This document shows, piece after piece, positions 1 through 11,482 of a stretch of 64,000 nucleotides of DNA (its first letter is position 1; every line of letters starts with the position of its first letter). The translations under genes were made by a program, and so were the position numbers. Where the stretch lies: contig OX421501.1 of NCBI GenBank assembly GCA_949126835.1, positions 248,001 to 312,000 on the forward strand, read 5' to 3'. The notes beneath the pieces were generated by a model, which had not been told where the DNA came from, did no database searches, and was given only the letters and a program-made list of their open reading frames with translations. This stretch comes from Anisus vortex. Its lineage: Eukaryota; Mollusca; Gastropoda; Planorbidae.

Positions 1-1475
1 AATAATCTGCTGTATAGTAGTGTGTGTAAAATATAGATAATAATATGATGTATAGTAGTGTGTGTAAAATATAGATAATAATATGATGTATAGTAGTGTG
101 TGTAAAATATAGATAATAATCTGATGTATAGTAGTGTGTGTAAAATATAGATAATAATCTGATGTATAGTAGTGTGTGTAAAATATAGATAATAATCTGA
201 TGTATAGTAGTGTGTGTAAAATATAGATAATAATCTGATGTATAGAGGAGTGTGTGCAACATAAAAGATAATAATCTGCTGTATAGTAGTGTGTGTAAAA
301 TATAGATAATAATATGATGCATAGAGGAGTGTGTGTAAAATATAAGATAATAATCTGATGTATAGTAGTGTGTGTAAAATATAGATAATAATCTGATGTA
401 TAGAGGAGTGTGTGTAAAATATAGATAATAATCTGATGTATAGAGGAGTGTGTGTAAAATATAAGATAATAATCTGCTGTATAGTAGTGTGTGTAAAATA
501 TAGATAATAATCTGCTGTATAGAGGAGTGGGTGTAAAATATAGATAATAATCTGATGTATAGAGGAGTGGGTGTAAAATATAGATAATAATCTGATGTAT
601 AGTAGTGTGTGTAAAATATAGATAATAATCTGATGTATAGTAGTGTGTGTAAAATATAGATAATAATCTGATGTATAGTAGTGTGTGTAAAATATAGATA
701 ATAATCTGCTGTATAGAGGAGTGGGTGTAAAATATAGATAATAATCTGATGTATAGTAGTGTGTGTAAAATATAGATAATAATCTGATGTATAGTAGTGT
801 GTGTAAAATATAGATAATAATCTGATGTATAGTAGTGTGTGTAAAATATAGATAATAATCTGCTGTATAGAGGAGTGGGTGTAAAATATAGATAATAATA
901 TGATGTATAGAGGAGTGGGTGTAAAATATAGATAATAATCTGCTGTATAGAGGAGTGGGTGTAAAATATAGATAATAATATGATGTATAGAGGAGTGGGT
1001 GTAAAATATAAGATAATAATCTGATGTATAGTAGTGTGTGTAAAATATAGATAATAATCTGATGTATAGTAGTGTGTGTAAAATATAGATAATAATCTGC
1101 TGTATAGAGGAGTGGGTGTAAAATATAGATAATAATATGATGTATAGAGGAGTGGGTGTAAAATATAGATAATAATCTGCTGTATAGAGGAGTGGGTGTA
1201 AAATATAGATAATAATATGATGTATAGAGGAGTGGGTGTAAAATATAGATAATAATCTGCTGTATAGAGGAGTGGGTGTAAAATATAGATAATAATCTGC
1301 TGTATAGAGGAGTGGGTGTAAAATATAGATAATAATATGATGTATAGAGGAGTGGGTGTAAAATATAGATAATAATCTGCTGTATAGAGGAGTGGGTGTA
1401 AAATATAGATAATAATATGATGTATAGAGGAGTGGGTGTAAAATATAAGATAATAATCAGCTCTATAGAAGGAGT
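1..1475. repeat. 38-bp minisatellite, about 38 copies
   Basis: Tandem array of a 38-bp unit with core TGTATAGTAGTGTGTGTAAA. Two main variants alternate, one with GTAGTGTGTG and one with GAGGAGTGGG. The array reaches the left edge, so its true length is unknown. It is interrupted on the right by a LINE, and degenerate copies reappear at 4862-4952. Confidence 0.97.
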
Positions 1476-1479
1476 GTAT

Positions 1480-3483
1480 GCAGTGGCATATTTAGGCTTG
1501 TTCCAAATGTTCAATTTGAACAGGGGCCCCAACATTAAAGCAATTCTAAGAGCAGCTAAAGAATCAATACCAAGAGGTACAAGGCAAACCTATATCCCAA
1601 ATTGGTCTATACACCTCCAACAGCTCCATGATACTGCAGCTGAAGCAAGAAACATGGTAGAACAAATGCCTACTGTACTAAACAATATTCACCTCAAAAC
1701 AGCAAATGCAGCTTACCAAAAATAATACCTTACTGCGATTAGAAAAAGCTGGCACGAAAAAACAGAAGATCTAAACTGCGACAAAAATGGACACAAGCTC
1801 TGGGACATTGCCAAGTGCCTAAACCAAGAGGAAAACAAGTCAGCTCAAATAGTCTTAGAAGTAGATAATAAAGAAAAAACGGGCAGAGAAGCCGCACAAG
1901 AACTAATGACCAGTTTTAGAAAAGCAGGACTAATAAACATTAGCAAAGAGCGGTACCAAGAAGTTGAAAATGAGATCCACAGTAATAAACGCACTGAACC
2001 GCCATCTTCACATGAGTGCATGATAAAAACACTCACAAGAAAAGAATTTGAAGATGCCTTAAAAGCCCTGAAACCTAAACAGGCCCCAGGCCCAGACAAA
2101 ATCACAAATGCAATGCTCACTCACTTAGGCCCCAAAGCCAAAAAAAAACTCCTACAACTCTTCAACGCCAGCTGGAAAAATGGGAAAATGCCATCAATCT
2201 GGAAAAAAGCGATTATGATCCCCATTCATGAACAAGGGAAACCTCGGACTAAAGCAGACAGTTACCGACCTATAAGTCTAACCAGCAGTGTATGCAAGTT
2301 GATGGAAAGAATAATCAACAAAAGACTCACCTGGTTTTTAGAAACAAACAGTCTATTAACGCAAGAACAAGGAGGCTTTAGAAGGTACAGATCAACAGAA
2401 GATCAAATTGCTTTCATCACACAAGAGATAGAAGATGGTTTCCAAGAAAAGAAGCACACAACAATTGTATGGGTCGACCTGGAAAAGGCTTTCGATAAAG
2501 TGTGGGAAGAAGGGCTGATTTTAAAATTAATAAATAATAAAATCTCCAACAGAATGCTCAACTGGATAAAAGAATATTTATCAAACCGGAAAGCAACAGT
2601 CCGCATGCAAGGAAACAGAAGCAGCACTGACCTCATTAAAAACGGTGTTCCCCAAGGAGGTGTTCTATCTCCCACACTCTTCCTGATTTTTATAAATGAC
2701 ATTAAAGAAAACTTGCCTAGAAAAGTAAAATGCAGCATGTATGCAGATGACCTTGCACTGATAAGTACTGAAGAATATGTGGGCACCACCAAATTATTCA
2801 AGCTACAAGATTCCTTAAATCAACTTCAGACATGAACAGAGAATTGGGGAATGAAAGTTAATGCAAATAAAACCCAATACACAATCTTCACCCTCTCCAC
2901 AAAACAAAAGCAGATCAACCTTACCCTAGGGAACTCTACCATAGGAAAAAACAACAACCCAGTCTATTTGGGAGTCACCTTTGACCCCCGATTAACTTGG
3001 ACAAAGCAGCTAGAACTAACACAGAGCAAAGGGTTAAAACGAATGAACCTAATGAAAAAGCTAGCTGGCACAGACTGGGGAGCAAATATGTCTATACTTT
3101 AAAAAATCTACACCAGTTATGTAAGACCCACTCTGGAGTATGGAGCTACTGCCTGGTGATCAGCAGCCAAAACAAGTTTAAAAAAGGTTGACAAACTCCA
3201 AAATATAGGGCTACGGATAATGACAGGAGGTATGAGGTCAACCCCAATCTCAACCATGGAAAGTATAACATCTCTCCAAACCATGGAAGAAAGAAGGGAA
3301 AACAAAATACTCATCCAATTCTCAAAATTTGAAACATTAGAAAACCACTCCCTATCAAAAAGAGTACAAAAGTCAAACTCTACTCAAAGATTGCAAAGAT
3401 CACACTTCATAGCCGAAGCTAGAAAATTAAAACCAAAAGTACAACCTGGACGCAGTCGCCATTCAAAAAACAAAACCATATAA
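1480..3483 (+). pseudogene. LINE reverse transcriptase domain, broken
   Basis: One reading frame carries the RT from 1480 to 3483 but is cut by stops at 1723 (TAA), 2833 (TGA), 3100 (TAA) and 3157 (TGA). RT landmarks are clear: QAPGPDKI and SYRPISLTS (fingers), QGGFRRYRSTEDQ, VDLEKAFDKVW carrying the first catalytic Asp, GVPQGGVLSPTLF, and YADD at 2740-2751 with the catalytic Asp pair. The thumb segment includes YLGVTFDPRLTW. The linker before the RT (SIPRGTRQTYIPNW) is typical of I-clade elements. Nothing upstream of 1478 looks like an endonuclease; the sequence runs straight into satellite. Confidence 0.9.
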
Positions 3484-3769
3484 TGACTCACCCCCATGGG
3501 ACACAAACGGCTCAGTCACAATGAGAGACTCCTAAGCAGGAAAAAACGAAAAGACAAAACATGACAAACATTTTCTCAGATTTGGCAATCAAAGAAATAG
3601 ATGAGCTCTACCCCAGTGATCTATGGATAAGAGCATATACAGATGGTTCTTCTCAAATAAACTGCCAAAACGGAGGCGCTGGGATCTATATTGAGTGGCC
3701 AAACGGAAACAAATTGAAACGAAGCATACCCACTGGGAAAATATCAGACTCGCTCAAAGCTGAAACAGA

Positions 3770-3899
3770 AGCAATAGAAACAGAAGTAATAGAAACAGAA
3801 GTAATAGAAACAGAAGTAATAGAAACAGAAGTAATAGAAACAGAAGTAATAGAAACAGAAGTAATAGAAACAGAAGTAATAGAAACAGAAGTAATAGAA
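3770..3899 (+). repeat. 15-bp in-frame repeat inside RNase H
   Basis: Eight copies of GTAATAGAAACAGAA follow a GCAATAGAAACAGAA copy, coding (ETEVI)n in frame. The seed is the catalytic-Glu motif AETEAI of the RNase H, so the array grew from LINE codons. Confidence 0.95.
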
Positions 3900-4106
3900 G
3901 CAGCAGTCAACATACTCTCTAAAAAATTTATTCAATCTCTACAGGACCCAAAAAACACACAACTAATACCGCTCAGAACAGCCCTTCACAAAAATGAACC
4001 AAAACACAAAGGAAACAGTATTGCAGTGGATACCAGGACATACCAAAATAATTGGAAATGAGATTGCTGACCAACTGGCAAAATCTGGCAGCAAAGAACC
4101 ACAAGA

Positions 4107-4336
4107 AAATGTCTCCCTAAATGCAGTGAAGATTGCCCATGTGGGATGTCTCCCTAAATGCAGTGAAGATTGCCCATGTGGGATGTCTCCCTAAATGCAG
4201 TGAAGATTGCCCATGTGGGATGTCTCCCTAAATGCAGTGAAGATTGCCCATGTGGGATGTCTCCCTAAATGCAGTGAAGATTGCCCATGTGGGATGTCTC
4301 CCTAAATGCAGTGAAGATTGCCCATGTGGGATGTCT
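4107..4336 (+). repeat. 37-bp repeat before the LINE zinc knuckle
   Basis: About six near-identical copies of a 37-bp unit with core GCAGTGAAGATTGCCCATGT. Because 37 is not a multiple of 3, each copy shifts the frame, so the expansion itself destroys the reading frame while repeating the first cysteines of the knuckle. Confidence 0.95.
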
Positions 4337-4861
4337 CCTGAGAACACAGAACATGTGCTCCAAGCCTGCCCTCTTTATGAAACAGCTCGCAACAGGTTCT
4401 GGTCGCAGATGATCTCCACAAACACCAAACTGTATGGAAAAGAGACAGACCTGGAAACCACTGTGCAATTCACCATAGCTATAGGCCTTGTAGTTTAAAC
4501 CCCTCCATTAATCAAATATTGAGAACGAAGAGGAAGAAGAACTAAATAATAATTGTTCTTTTGAAAGCCTTTTAAGCAGATTAAAATATATTGTAGCAAA
4601 AGATATTGTAATGGAAAAGAAGACATGACTACAAAATAAATTTGTAGGCCTACACCTGATTAAATATGCCCCCTGTAAATAGTAAATTATATACATGTAT
4701 TTTATTTTTACAATTTCTCTATTGTTTTAAAGATCTTTGATGTTAAAGAAATTAAATGCATCATACATTCTAACAATATTAGTATTAGTATGATAATGCA
4801 TGACATTTCTATTATTAATTTCAGACTATACAGACCGATCTCAGATCGGTCACCCCGATAT

Positions 4862-4952
4862 TAAGATAATAATCTGCTGTATATAAGGAGTGTATGTAAC
4901 ATATAAGGTAATAATTTGCTGTATAGAAGGAGTGTGTATAACATAGAGGATC
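4862..4952. repeat. remnant copies of the 38-bp satellite
   Basis: Two to three diverged copies (AATAATCTGCTGTATA..., then GGAGTGTGTATAACATA) match the array at 1-1475. They mark the far side of the LINE insertion. Confidence 0.8.
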
Positions 4953-5139
4953 AGTTAAGAAACTGAATAATATTGTAAAGATAAATACCTGTTGCAAAAG
5001 GGCTGCAATGTTGAGATCTCTGTGATGTCGTTGAGCCTCACAACAAATGTTAAACAATAATCTAACATTGGGCTCAGTACTCAGAACTGATTCATTCAGG
5101 CAAACCAAATCATAGAAGCTATATGTAAACATATAAAAT

Positions 5140-5495
5140 AACATATAGAAGCGTGACAGAAACATAAAATAACATAAAAAACATATAGAAGCTTGACAGA
5201 AACATAAAAAAACATAAATAACATATACAAGCTTGACAGAAACATATAAAATAACACATAGAAGCTTGACAGAAACATATAAAATAACATATACAAGCTT
5301 GACAGAAACATATAAAATAACATTTAGAAGCTTGACAGAAACATATAAAATAACATATAAAAGCTTGACAGAAACATATAAAATAACATATAAAAGCTTG
5401 ACAGAAACATATTAAATAACATATAAAAGCTTGACAGAAACATATAAAATAACATATAAAAGCTTGACAGAAACATATAAAATAACATATAAAAG
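5140..5495. repeat. 33-bp minisatellite
   Basis: About eleven copies with core AAGCTTGACAGAAACATATA. The unit is a multiple of 3 and lacks stops in several frames, so it produces long repetitive open frames on both strands that are not genes. A single stray copy lies at 6044-6070, about 550 bp beyond the array. Confidence 0.95.
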
Positions 5496-5510
5496 CTATA
5501 TGTAAGCATA

Positions 5511-6370
5511 GTATAAAGTAACTCGTCTGTTGCATCTGATCCCCGGTTGGCTAATTTAAAGACATGTGACCTTATTGTTTCTTATGTTACCGGTACTTTT
5601 GAGATCTCTCTCTGACATGTGTCTTCCCTCGCGCAGCGTCTTCGACTGCCATGCGGAAGCCTTTCTTTTTCTTGACTACTTTTTGTCCCATCAATAATAC
5701 TTTTTTTTAAAGATTGTTTTCACTAATTAAAAATAAAATCATAATTATTTTAGATGCATGAGGAAGACGGGTATTTAATTCTCATCCAAAGGGATAGTCC
5801 TTCCACGGGCAACGCCAGGCAATTTAGCTTTTTTTAAATAGAAATACCTGCCTATTTTTAACCTGATTACACAATTTATTTTAAATTACTTTTGTAAATG
5901 ATTTCAGTAAATAATAATTTTATTTTTTTTTAATTATTATATCTCTAGCTTTCTGTTCATTGTAGTTTATGAAATGTTTATCTGTAGCTTATAAAGTACT
6001 ATTCCCCCCCCTTCCCCATGAGAATTTACCTTGTGTAATCATAAAATAACATATAGAAGCTTGACAGAAAAATAAACTCATTGAAGATGAAATTTAAATA
6101 CATTTATGGATATTTGCACTAAGTAAGCTAACAAAACAATATATAGAAAGTCATAAAAATGTGTCTATTTCACTTTACCCTTTATTCCACCAGTGTAAAA
6201 TATCTGTATTGTTAAACCCAAATGTCAAAAGATCTGTGGAAAATATGAACATTTTAAATCATGACATTATACATGTGTATGTAGATATTAACTCTATAGT
6301 CAATTATTCAGTATTCTAAACCTAAAGTTCAGGCATATTTGTGTTTGGGACAATCAACAGGACTAGTTTG
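5511..6370. other. AT-rich spacer, no gene seen
   Basis: No coding exon or recognisable element was found. It holds one solitary copy of the preceding 33-bp unit (6044-6070) and homopolymer runs, including a C-run near 6005. Confidence 0.6.
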
Positions 6371-6375
6371 GCTAG

Positions 6376-6630
6376 CATGGTGAGGACATAGTCCAACATA
6401 GTGAGAACATGGTGCCAGCATGTTGAGGACATAGTGCCAACATAGTGAGGACAGTACCAACATAGTGAAGACATAGTGCCAACATAGTGAGGACAGTACC
6501 AACATAGTAAAGACATAGTGCCAACAAGTGAGGACAGTACCAACATAGTAAAGACATAGTGCCAACAAGTGAGGACAGTACCAACATAGTAAAGACATAG
6601 TGCCAACAAGTGAGGACATAGTGCCAGCAT
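6376..6630. repeat. ACATAGTGCCAACAT-type minisatellite
   Basis: Diverged units of GTGAGGACAGTACCAACATA and GTGCCAACATAGTGAGGACA alternate; the right half is more regular than the left. Translations (MLALCLYYVGTV-like) are artefacts of repetition. Confidence 0.9.
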
Positions 6631-6862
6631 GATGAATCAAGGTACATTTAGGGTTCACTCTAGACCTGGTTACAATTAATTAATCGAGTTAAATTAAATA
6701 TTACAAGTTGGTTATAGTCAATGTGATAAATTTTGTGGAAAACCAAATAGGCATTTCATGCTTTTTTTAAGATAAAAAGAATTTCATGACGAAAATAGGG
6801 TTGGTCAGGCATTTATGCCTGCAGACACTGTTTATGATTTTAATCATAGCTTTTTTTATATA

Positions 6863-6976
6863 TAACAGCAGGCCTATATATAACAGCAGGCCTATATGTA
6901 ACAGAAGGCCTATATATAACAGAAGGTCTATATATAACAGAAAGCCTATATATAACAGCAGGCCTATATATAACAT
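6863..6976. repeat. 18-bp minisatellite
   Basis: Six copies of GGCCTATATATAACAGCA with A/G changes in the last bases. Confidence 0.93.
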
Positions 6977-7135
6977 TTATAATATTACTGTAGTTTTTAT
7001 ATCTATTTATATTTGTATTTATATATTATACGATAGTTTAGTGTCTTTAGATATTTGGTAATCCTGTTTAAACAAAGAAAAAAAAACACAAATTGTACCA
7101 ATTTAGGTTTAGGATCCGTAACAGTTTTAAGATCT

Positions 7136-7500
7136 TGTATTGATCAATATGGTTTATATATCTGATATATTCTTGTATTGATCAATATGGTTTATATATC
7201 TGATATATTCTTGTATTGATCAATGTGGTTTGTATATCTGATATATTCTTGTATTGATCCCAATGTGGTTTGCATATCTGATATATATACTTGTATTGAT
7301 CCCAATGTGGTTTGTATATCTGATATATTCTTGTATTGATCCCAATGTGGTTTGTGTATCTGGTATATTCTTGTATAGATCCCAATGGGGTTTGCATATC
7401 TAATATATATTCTTGTATTGATCCCAATGTGGTTTGTATATCTAATATATATTCTTGTATTGATTCCAATGTGGTTTGTATATCTGATATATTCTTATGG
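7136..7500. repeat. about 40-bp minisatellite
   Basis: About nine copies with core ATTGATCCCAATGTGGTTTG, separated by TATATCTGATATATTCTTGT. Unit length varies by 2-4 bp through a TA microsatellite. Confidence 0.93.
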
Positions 7501-7504
7501 GGCA

Positions 7505-8360
7505 ACTGTGACCAGTCCAGAAAATACTTTCTATGTGGTGCGATTCTGTCGCTGTCATGTGGAGTTTTGTATATGTTAATATTTATTTATACTTTGTATG
7601 TGATGCTAAAAGTTTATTGTTTTGTATAGTTGGACCTTTGATGACCCATACCAAGCAGTGATGTGAAACATTAGTTATAAGTTATAAGTCAGACCCAAGG
7701 TCACTCTAATTGAATATTGCCAGACAAGTCGAGGGGGGGAGGGGTAACAGCTTTTCAATTTGAACTTAGTTCATTTTTATATCATTTTCCAATGATGCTA
7801 TGTATTTTTTTATAGTAAGTGATTTATGAAAGAATGTGTGTAGAGTTGAATTTTATGTTTGGTTAAATCTTCTACATTAAGAGAGAAGTGAATGGTTTAC
7901 TTGGTAATTTATTTACTGTACTGTTTGGGTTTCTTGGGAAGATTAATTTAGTTAAGCCTTCCATTGGCTGGTTTAAATGGAGTGTCAATAGGGTGTATTA
8001 CAGTATTTACTCTGTAATTTTTTTGCTTAATATTTAATGGTTAGCATTGTAATGTTTTATTTAAATGATACTTATTTTATGCATTGTATTTCTTGTTATT
8101 ATTAAACCTTTTTTAAACCTTGTCTATTGATAGTTTCCCTGAGAGGGAATAAAAATGGTTATTTTCGCTAGTAAATAAAAGATATATGAAGTTATTTTCT
8201 TAGGTGTAAAACGTATTTGATGAAAAGTTTTTGGTGATGAAGTTGATGTTAGGCATTTAGTTAGAATGAATTATTTTCAGGGGAAAAATTGTGACCTCAT
8301 GTCCTCCTACATGATCAAAGAGTTACTGTACATAATTGTAGAGGGAGAAAGTGTGCAGGA
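7505..8360. other. AT-rich spacer, no gene seen
   Basis: No coding exon could be recognised. It may contain the missing downstream exon of the gene ending at 9850, but no candidate with matching phase and homology was convincing. Confidence 0.5.
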
Positions 8361-8363
8361 GAA

Positions 8364-9625
8364 CAGGTGTGTGGCTGAAAATGAATGCTAATTGAGGTGT
8401 GTAACTGAGAATGAAGGCTAGTTGAGGTGTGTAACTGAGAATGAAGGCTAGTTGAGGTGTGTAACTGAGAATGAAGGCTAGTTGAGGTGTGTGGCTGAGA
8501 ATGAAGCCTAGTTGAGGTGTGTGGCTGAGAATGAAGGCTAGTTGAGGTGTGTGGCTGAGAATTAAGGCTAGTTGTGGTGTGTGGCTGAGAATGAATGGTT
8601 AGTTGAGGTGTGTGGCTGAGAATGAAGGCTAGTTGAGGTGTGTGGCTGAGAATGAAGGCTAGTTGAGGTGTGTGGCTAAGAATGAAGCCTAGTTGAGGTG
8701 TGTGGCTGAGAATGAAGCCTAGTTGAGGTGTGTGACTAAGAATGAAGCCTAGTTGAGGTGTGTGGCTGAGAATGAAAGCTAGTTGAGGTGTATGGCTGAG
8801 AATGAAGCCTAGTTGAGGTGTGTGGCTGAGAATGAAGGCTAGTTGAGGTGTGTGGCTGAGAATGAAGCCTAGTCGAGGTGTGTGGCTGAGAATGAGGGCT
8901 AGTTGTGGTGTGTAACTGAGAATGAAGGCTAGTTGAGGTGTGTGGCTGAGAATGAAGCCTAGTTGAGGTGTGTGGCTGAGAATGAAGCCTAGTTGAGGTG
9001 TGTGGCTGAGAATGAAGCCTAGTTGAGGTGTGTGGCTAAGAATGAAGGCTAGTTGAGGTGTGTGGCTGAGAATGAAGACTAGTTGAGGTGTGTGGCTGAG
9101 AATGAAGGCTAGTTGAGGTGTGTGGCTGAGAATGAAGGCTAGTTGAGGTGTGTGGCTGAGAATGAAGCCCAGTTGAGGTGTGTGGCTGAGAATGAAGCCT
9201 AGTTGAGGTGTGTGGCTGAGAATGAAGCCTAGTTGAGGTGTGTGGCTGAGAATGAAGGCAGTTGAGGTGTGTGGCTGAGAATGAAGCCTAGTTGAGGTGT
9301 GTGGCTGAGAATGAAAGCTAGTTGAGGTGTGTGGCTGAGAATGAAGCCTAGTTGAGGTGTGTGGCTGAGAGTGAAGGCTAGTTGAGGTGTGCGGCTGAGA
9401 ATGAAGCCTAGTTGAGGTGTGTGGCTGAGAATGAAGCCTAGACGAGGTGTGTGGCTGAGAATGAAGCCTAGTTGAGGTGTGTAACTGAGAATGAAGGCTA
9501 GTAGAGGTGTGTAACTGAGAATGAAGGCTAATTGAGGTGTGTAACTGAGAATGAAGGCTAATTGAGGTGTGTAACTGAGAATGAAGCCTAGTTGAGGTGT
9601 GTGGTTGAGAATGAAGGCTAATTTG
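8364..9625. repeat. 30-bp minisatellite, about 41 copies
   Basis: Core GTTGAGGTGTGTGGCTGAGA followed by ATGAAGCCTA or ATGAAGGCTA. Copies with GTAACTGAG cluster at both ends and GTGGCTGAG copies fill the middle, consistent with expansion from the interior. Confidence 0.97.
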
Positions 9626-9849
9626 ATTTAAATTGACATTTTACACTATTATAATCTGTGTTAAATTTGTGTGTGTAATATTAAAATATTGTACAGTAAG
9701 AGCTTTGTCCCCCAGACAACAAGCCTAACAAAACAACCGATTAATAAAGTATCTAATATGATCAGCAAAGAGAACATAAAACAAAAGGTATTAATAAATA
9801 TAATCATTTTGTTTCACTAAGACAAAGACACTTTAACAAAATTTCTTAC

Positions 9850-10725
9850 CTTTCCAACCTGGTTCTCTGTTACTGACCACTGCTTTTAACCAATCCAGAT
9901 CATTGCGACTAGACAAGTGGCAACTTGATTCTACAAAAACTTGAATCTCTGATTTCCCAAGTTTGCCAAGATCTACGTTCTCATTGGCTGATTCTGAGGA
10001 ACGCCCGTTCTCATTGGCTGATTCTGAGGAAAGCCGATTCACTTTAGTTGGAAACTCATCAGGCAAGTTATTTGATGATTGGTTAGACGACCTGCTCAGG
10101 TAATACTTGACTATCTTCAGAACATGCTTGGTCAGTCGTTGTCCATCTAAAACATGATGTCCGATTCTGAGGTTCAATTCAGAGGTCATTGTCGGCCTTA
10201 AGAATTTATCTACAGAGCACAAGAAACTTAAGAGATCACAGAATAAAGATGGCATTGTCTGATCTTTCATACATTTTAACAGAGTTTGTATGGGAGAAAA
10301 TATTTCATCATACTTGGTCTGCATCAACTCTTCTACCTTAGCAATGCAAACACCTAAGACTGTGGGATTCTGTGGAATTTGTTTCTTTAATTTAACATAG
10401 CCTTCCATCCTGACTTTTTTATTCACCATGGCTGTAGCTTCCTTCTCAACAGCAATAATTTCACCTCCATGCAATGAGCACAAAAATTGTTTGACATCAA
10501 TTTCCAGAGAGCGAGGGTCCAGAAGAACTAAAGCCATGCATGCTAAGTGAATGAATAGATTGTAAGTGTCCACTTCAATGGCTGCTAGCACAAGGCATTG
10601 ATCTGAATTGCAAAGTTTCAAAACGAGCTGCAAACTTTCAATGTAAAGTTGTGTTAACTGGACTGAATTTTTCTCAAACTGTTGCACTTCTTTCTCAAAC
10701 TTTTCTTTTCCTGCAGATGTCTCAC
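9850..10725 (-). CDS. unidentified gene, large 3'-side exon
   Basis: Minus-strand exon of 876 bp and the longest open piece of this gene. It follows acceptor TCTTTTTCTCAG at 10726 and is followed by donor GTAAGA at 9849; if the donor is skipped the frame stops at 9833 after GKKFC. It enters at phase 1 and joins the exon at 14862-15042 without a stop (HING-ETSAGKEKFEKEVQ). The roughly 290 residues are leucine-rich and look helical, as in LVLAAIEVDTYNLFIHLAC and LLSFLCSVDKFLRPTM, then a low-complexity Ser/Asn stretch with a duplicated SSESANEN. No catalytic motif, signal peptide or membrane span is evident. A HEAT/ARM-like helical repeat scaffold is possible, but I do not recognise the family. 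Confidence 0.75.
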
Positions 10726-10771
10726 CTGAGAAAAAGAGAATCAAAATACATTTTTCTCTTCTATAGTTAAA

Positions 10772-11180
10772 TTGGAGACATAAAGACTTTAATTCTACAT
10801 GTATACTGCAGGCATAAACTTAAAGACTTTAATCTACATGTAAGATCAAGGCATAAGACTTTAATTCTACATGTATACTGGAGGCATAAAGACTTTAATT
10901 CTTCATGTAAGATCGAGGCATAAAGACTTTAATTCTACATGTAAGATCGAGGTATAAAGACTTTAATTCTACATGTAAGATCGAGGTATAAAGACTTTAA
11001 TTCTACATGTAAGATCGAGGCATAAAGACTTTAATTCTACATGTAAGATCGAGGTATAAAGACTTTAATTCTACATGTTTGCTCGAGGCATAAGACTTTA
11101 ATTCTACATCTTTGCTCGAGGCATAAGACTTTAATTCTACATGTTTGCTCGAGCCATAGGACTTTAATTCTACATGTCAA
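10772..11180. repeat. 34-bp minisatellite in an intron
   Basis: About twelve copies of a unit with core AAAGACTTTAATTCTACATG plus TAAGATCGAGGTAT or TTTGCTCGAGGCAT. It begins about 50 bp upstream (in gene sense) of the exon at 9850-10725. Confidence 0.95.
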
Positions 11181-11284
11181 AATTAATGTTTTAACTTTTT
11201 TCATTAAAATTTAAATCATCTTGGGGTCATTATTTATTTTTATTATTATTTTAGACTATTTTTACTGTTATATAAATTTTATTG

Positions 11285-11482
11285 CTGGTCCCAGAGGTCC
11301 GTAAAGCAGCATTTGAAAATGTACATGGTCAGGTCATACAAGGCCATTGTTTGGGCAGCACATTGCTCAGTCAACTTTACTTTCCCCCAACTAATGTCAG
11401 GTACCCATCAGAGCTGAGTATCCAGACCCAGGAAAAATTTCTGGCATTTACCGGGCTCAAACCTAGGACATTTACTATGCCA
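11285..11482 (-). mobile_element. tRNA-headed SINE, antisense
   Basis: On the minus strand the element starts with an A box (TGGCTTAGTGG, from plus 11494-11504) and, 33 nt later, a B box (GGTTTGAGCCC), the spacing of an internal pol III promoter. The body contains GTCAGGTACCCATCAGAGCT, shared with the copy at 19545-19795. The A-box end merges directly into the 28-bp array that follows. Confidence 0.8.

Larger units (their letters stand above)
3561..4498 (+). pseudogene. LINE RNase H and C-terminal CCHC knuckle, broken
   Basis: The frame differs from that of the RT. RNase H is recognised by AYTDGSS (first catalytic Asp), SLKAETEAI (catalytic Glu) and, in another frame from 3994, VLQWIPGHTKIIGNEIADQLA (the C-terminal His and Asp). 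The stretch expected to hold the third acidic residue appears deleted between AVNILSKK and FIQSLQDP. Two minisatellites have grown inside the coding sequence: a 15-bp repeat after the Glu motif and a 37-bp repeat before the knuckle. The knuckle reads CPCGMSPENTEHVLQACPLY. Confidence 0.85.
1478..4545 (+). mobile_element. decayed Nimb-like (I clade) LINE, 5'-truncated
   Basis: Non-LTR retrotransposon lacking its endonuclease half. Visible in order are the linker before the RT, the RT, an RNase H region and a C-terminal cysteine knuckle, followed by a short 3' region ending in a purine-rich GAACGAAGAGGAAGAAGAA tail near 4540. RT, then RNase H, then a CCHC end is the layout of I-clade elements such as the Nimb group known from snails; the clade call is from recall of the family, not from an alignment. 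The same 38-bp satellite lies on both sides (1-1475 and 4862-4952), so the element probably landed inside the array, although 4546-4861 is unassigned. Several in-frame stops and frame changes show it is dead. Confidence 0.85.

Noticed and set aside
1845..2801. Minus-strand frames opposite the LINE reverse transcriptase
   Set aside because: Shadows of the RT coding strand; no homology of their own.
5096..5535. Cys/Phe-rich frames resembling membrane proteins (FICFCQAFICY)
   Set aside because: Translation of the 33-bp minisatellite; no unique sequence.
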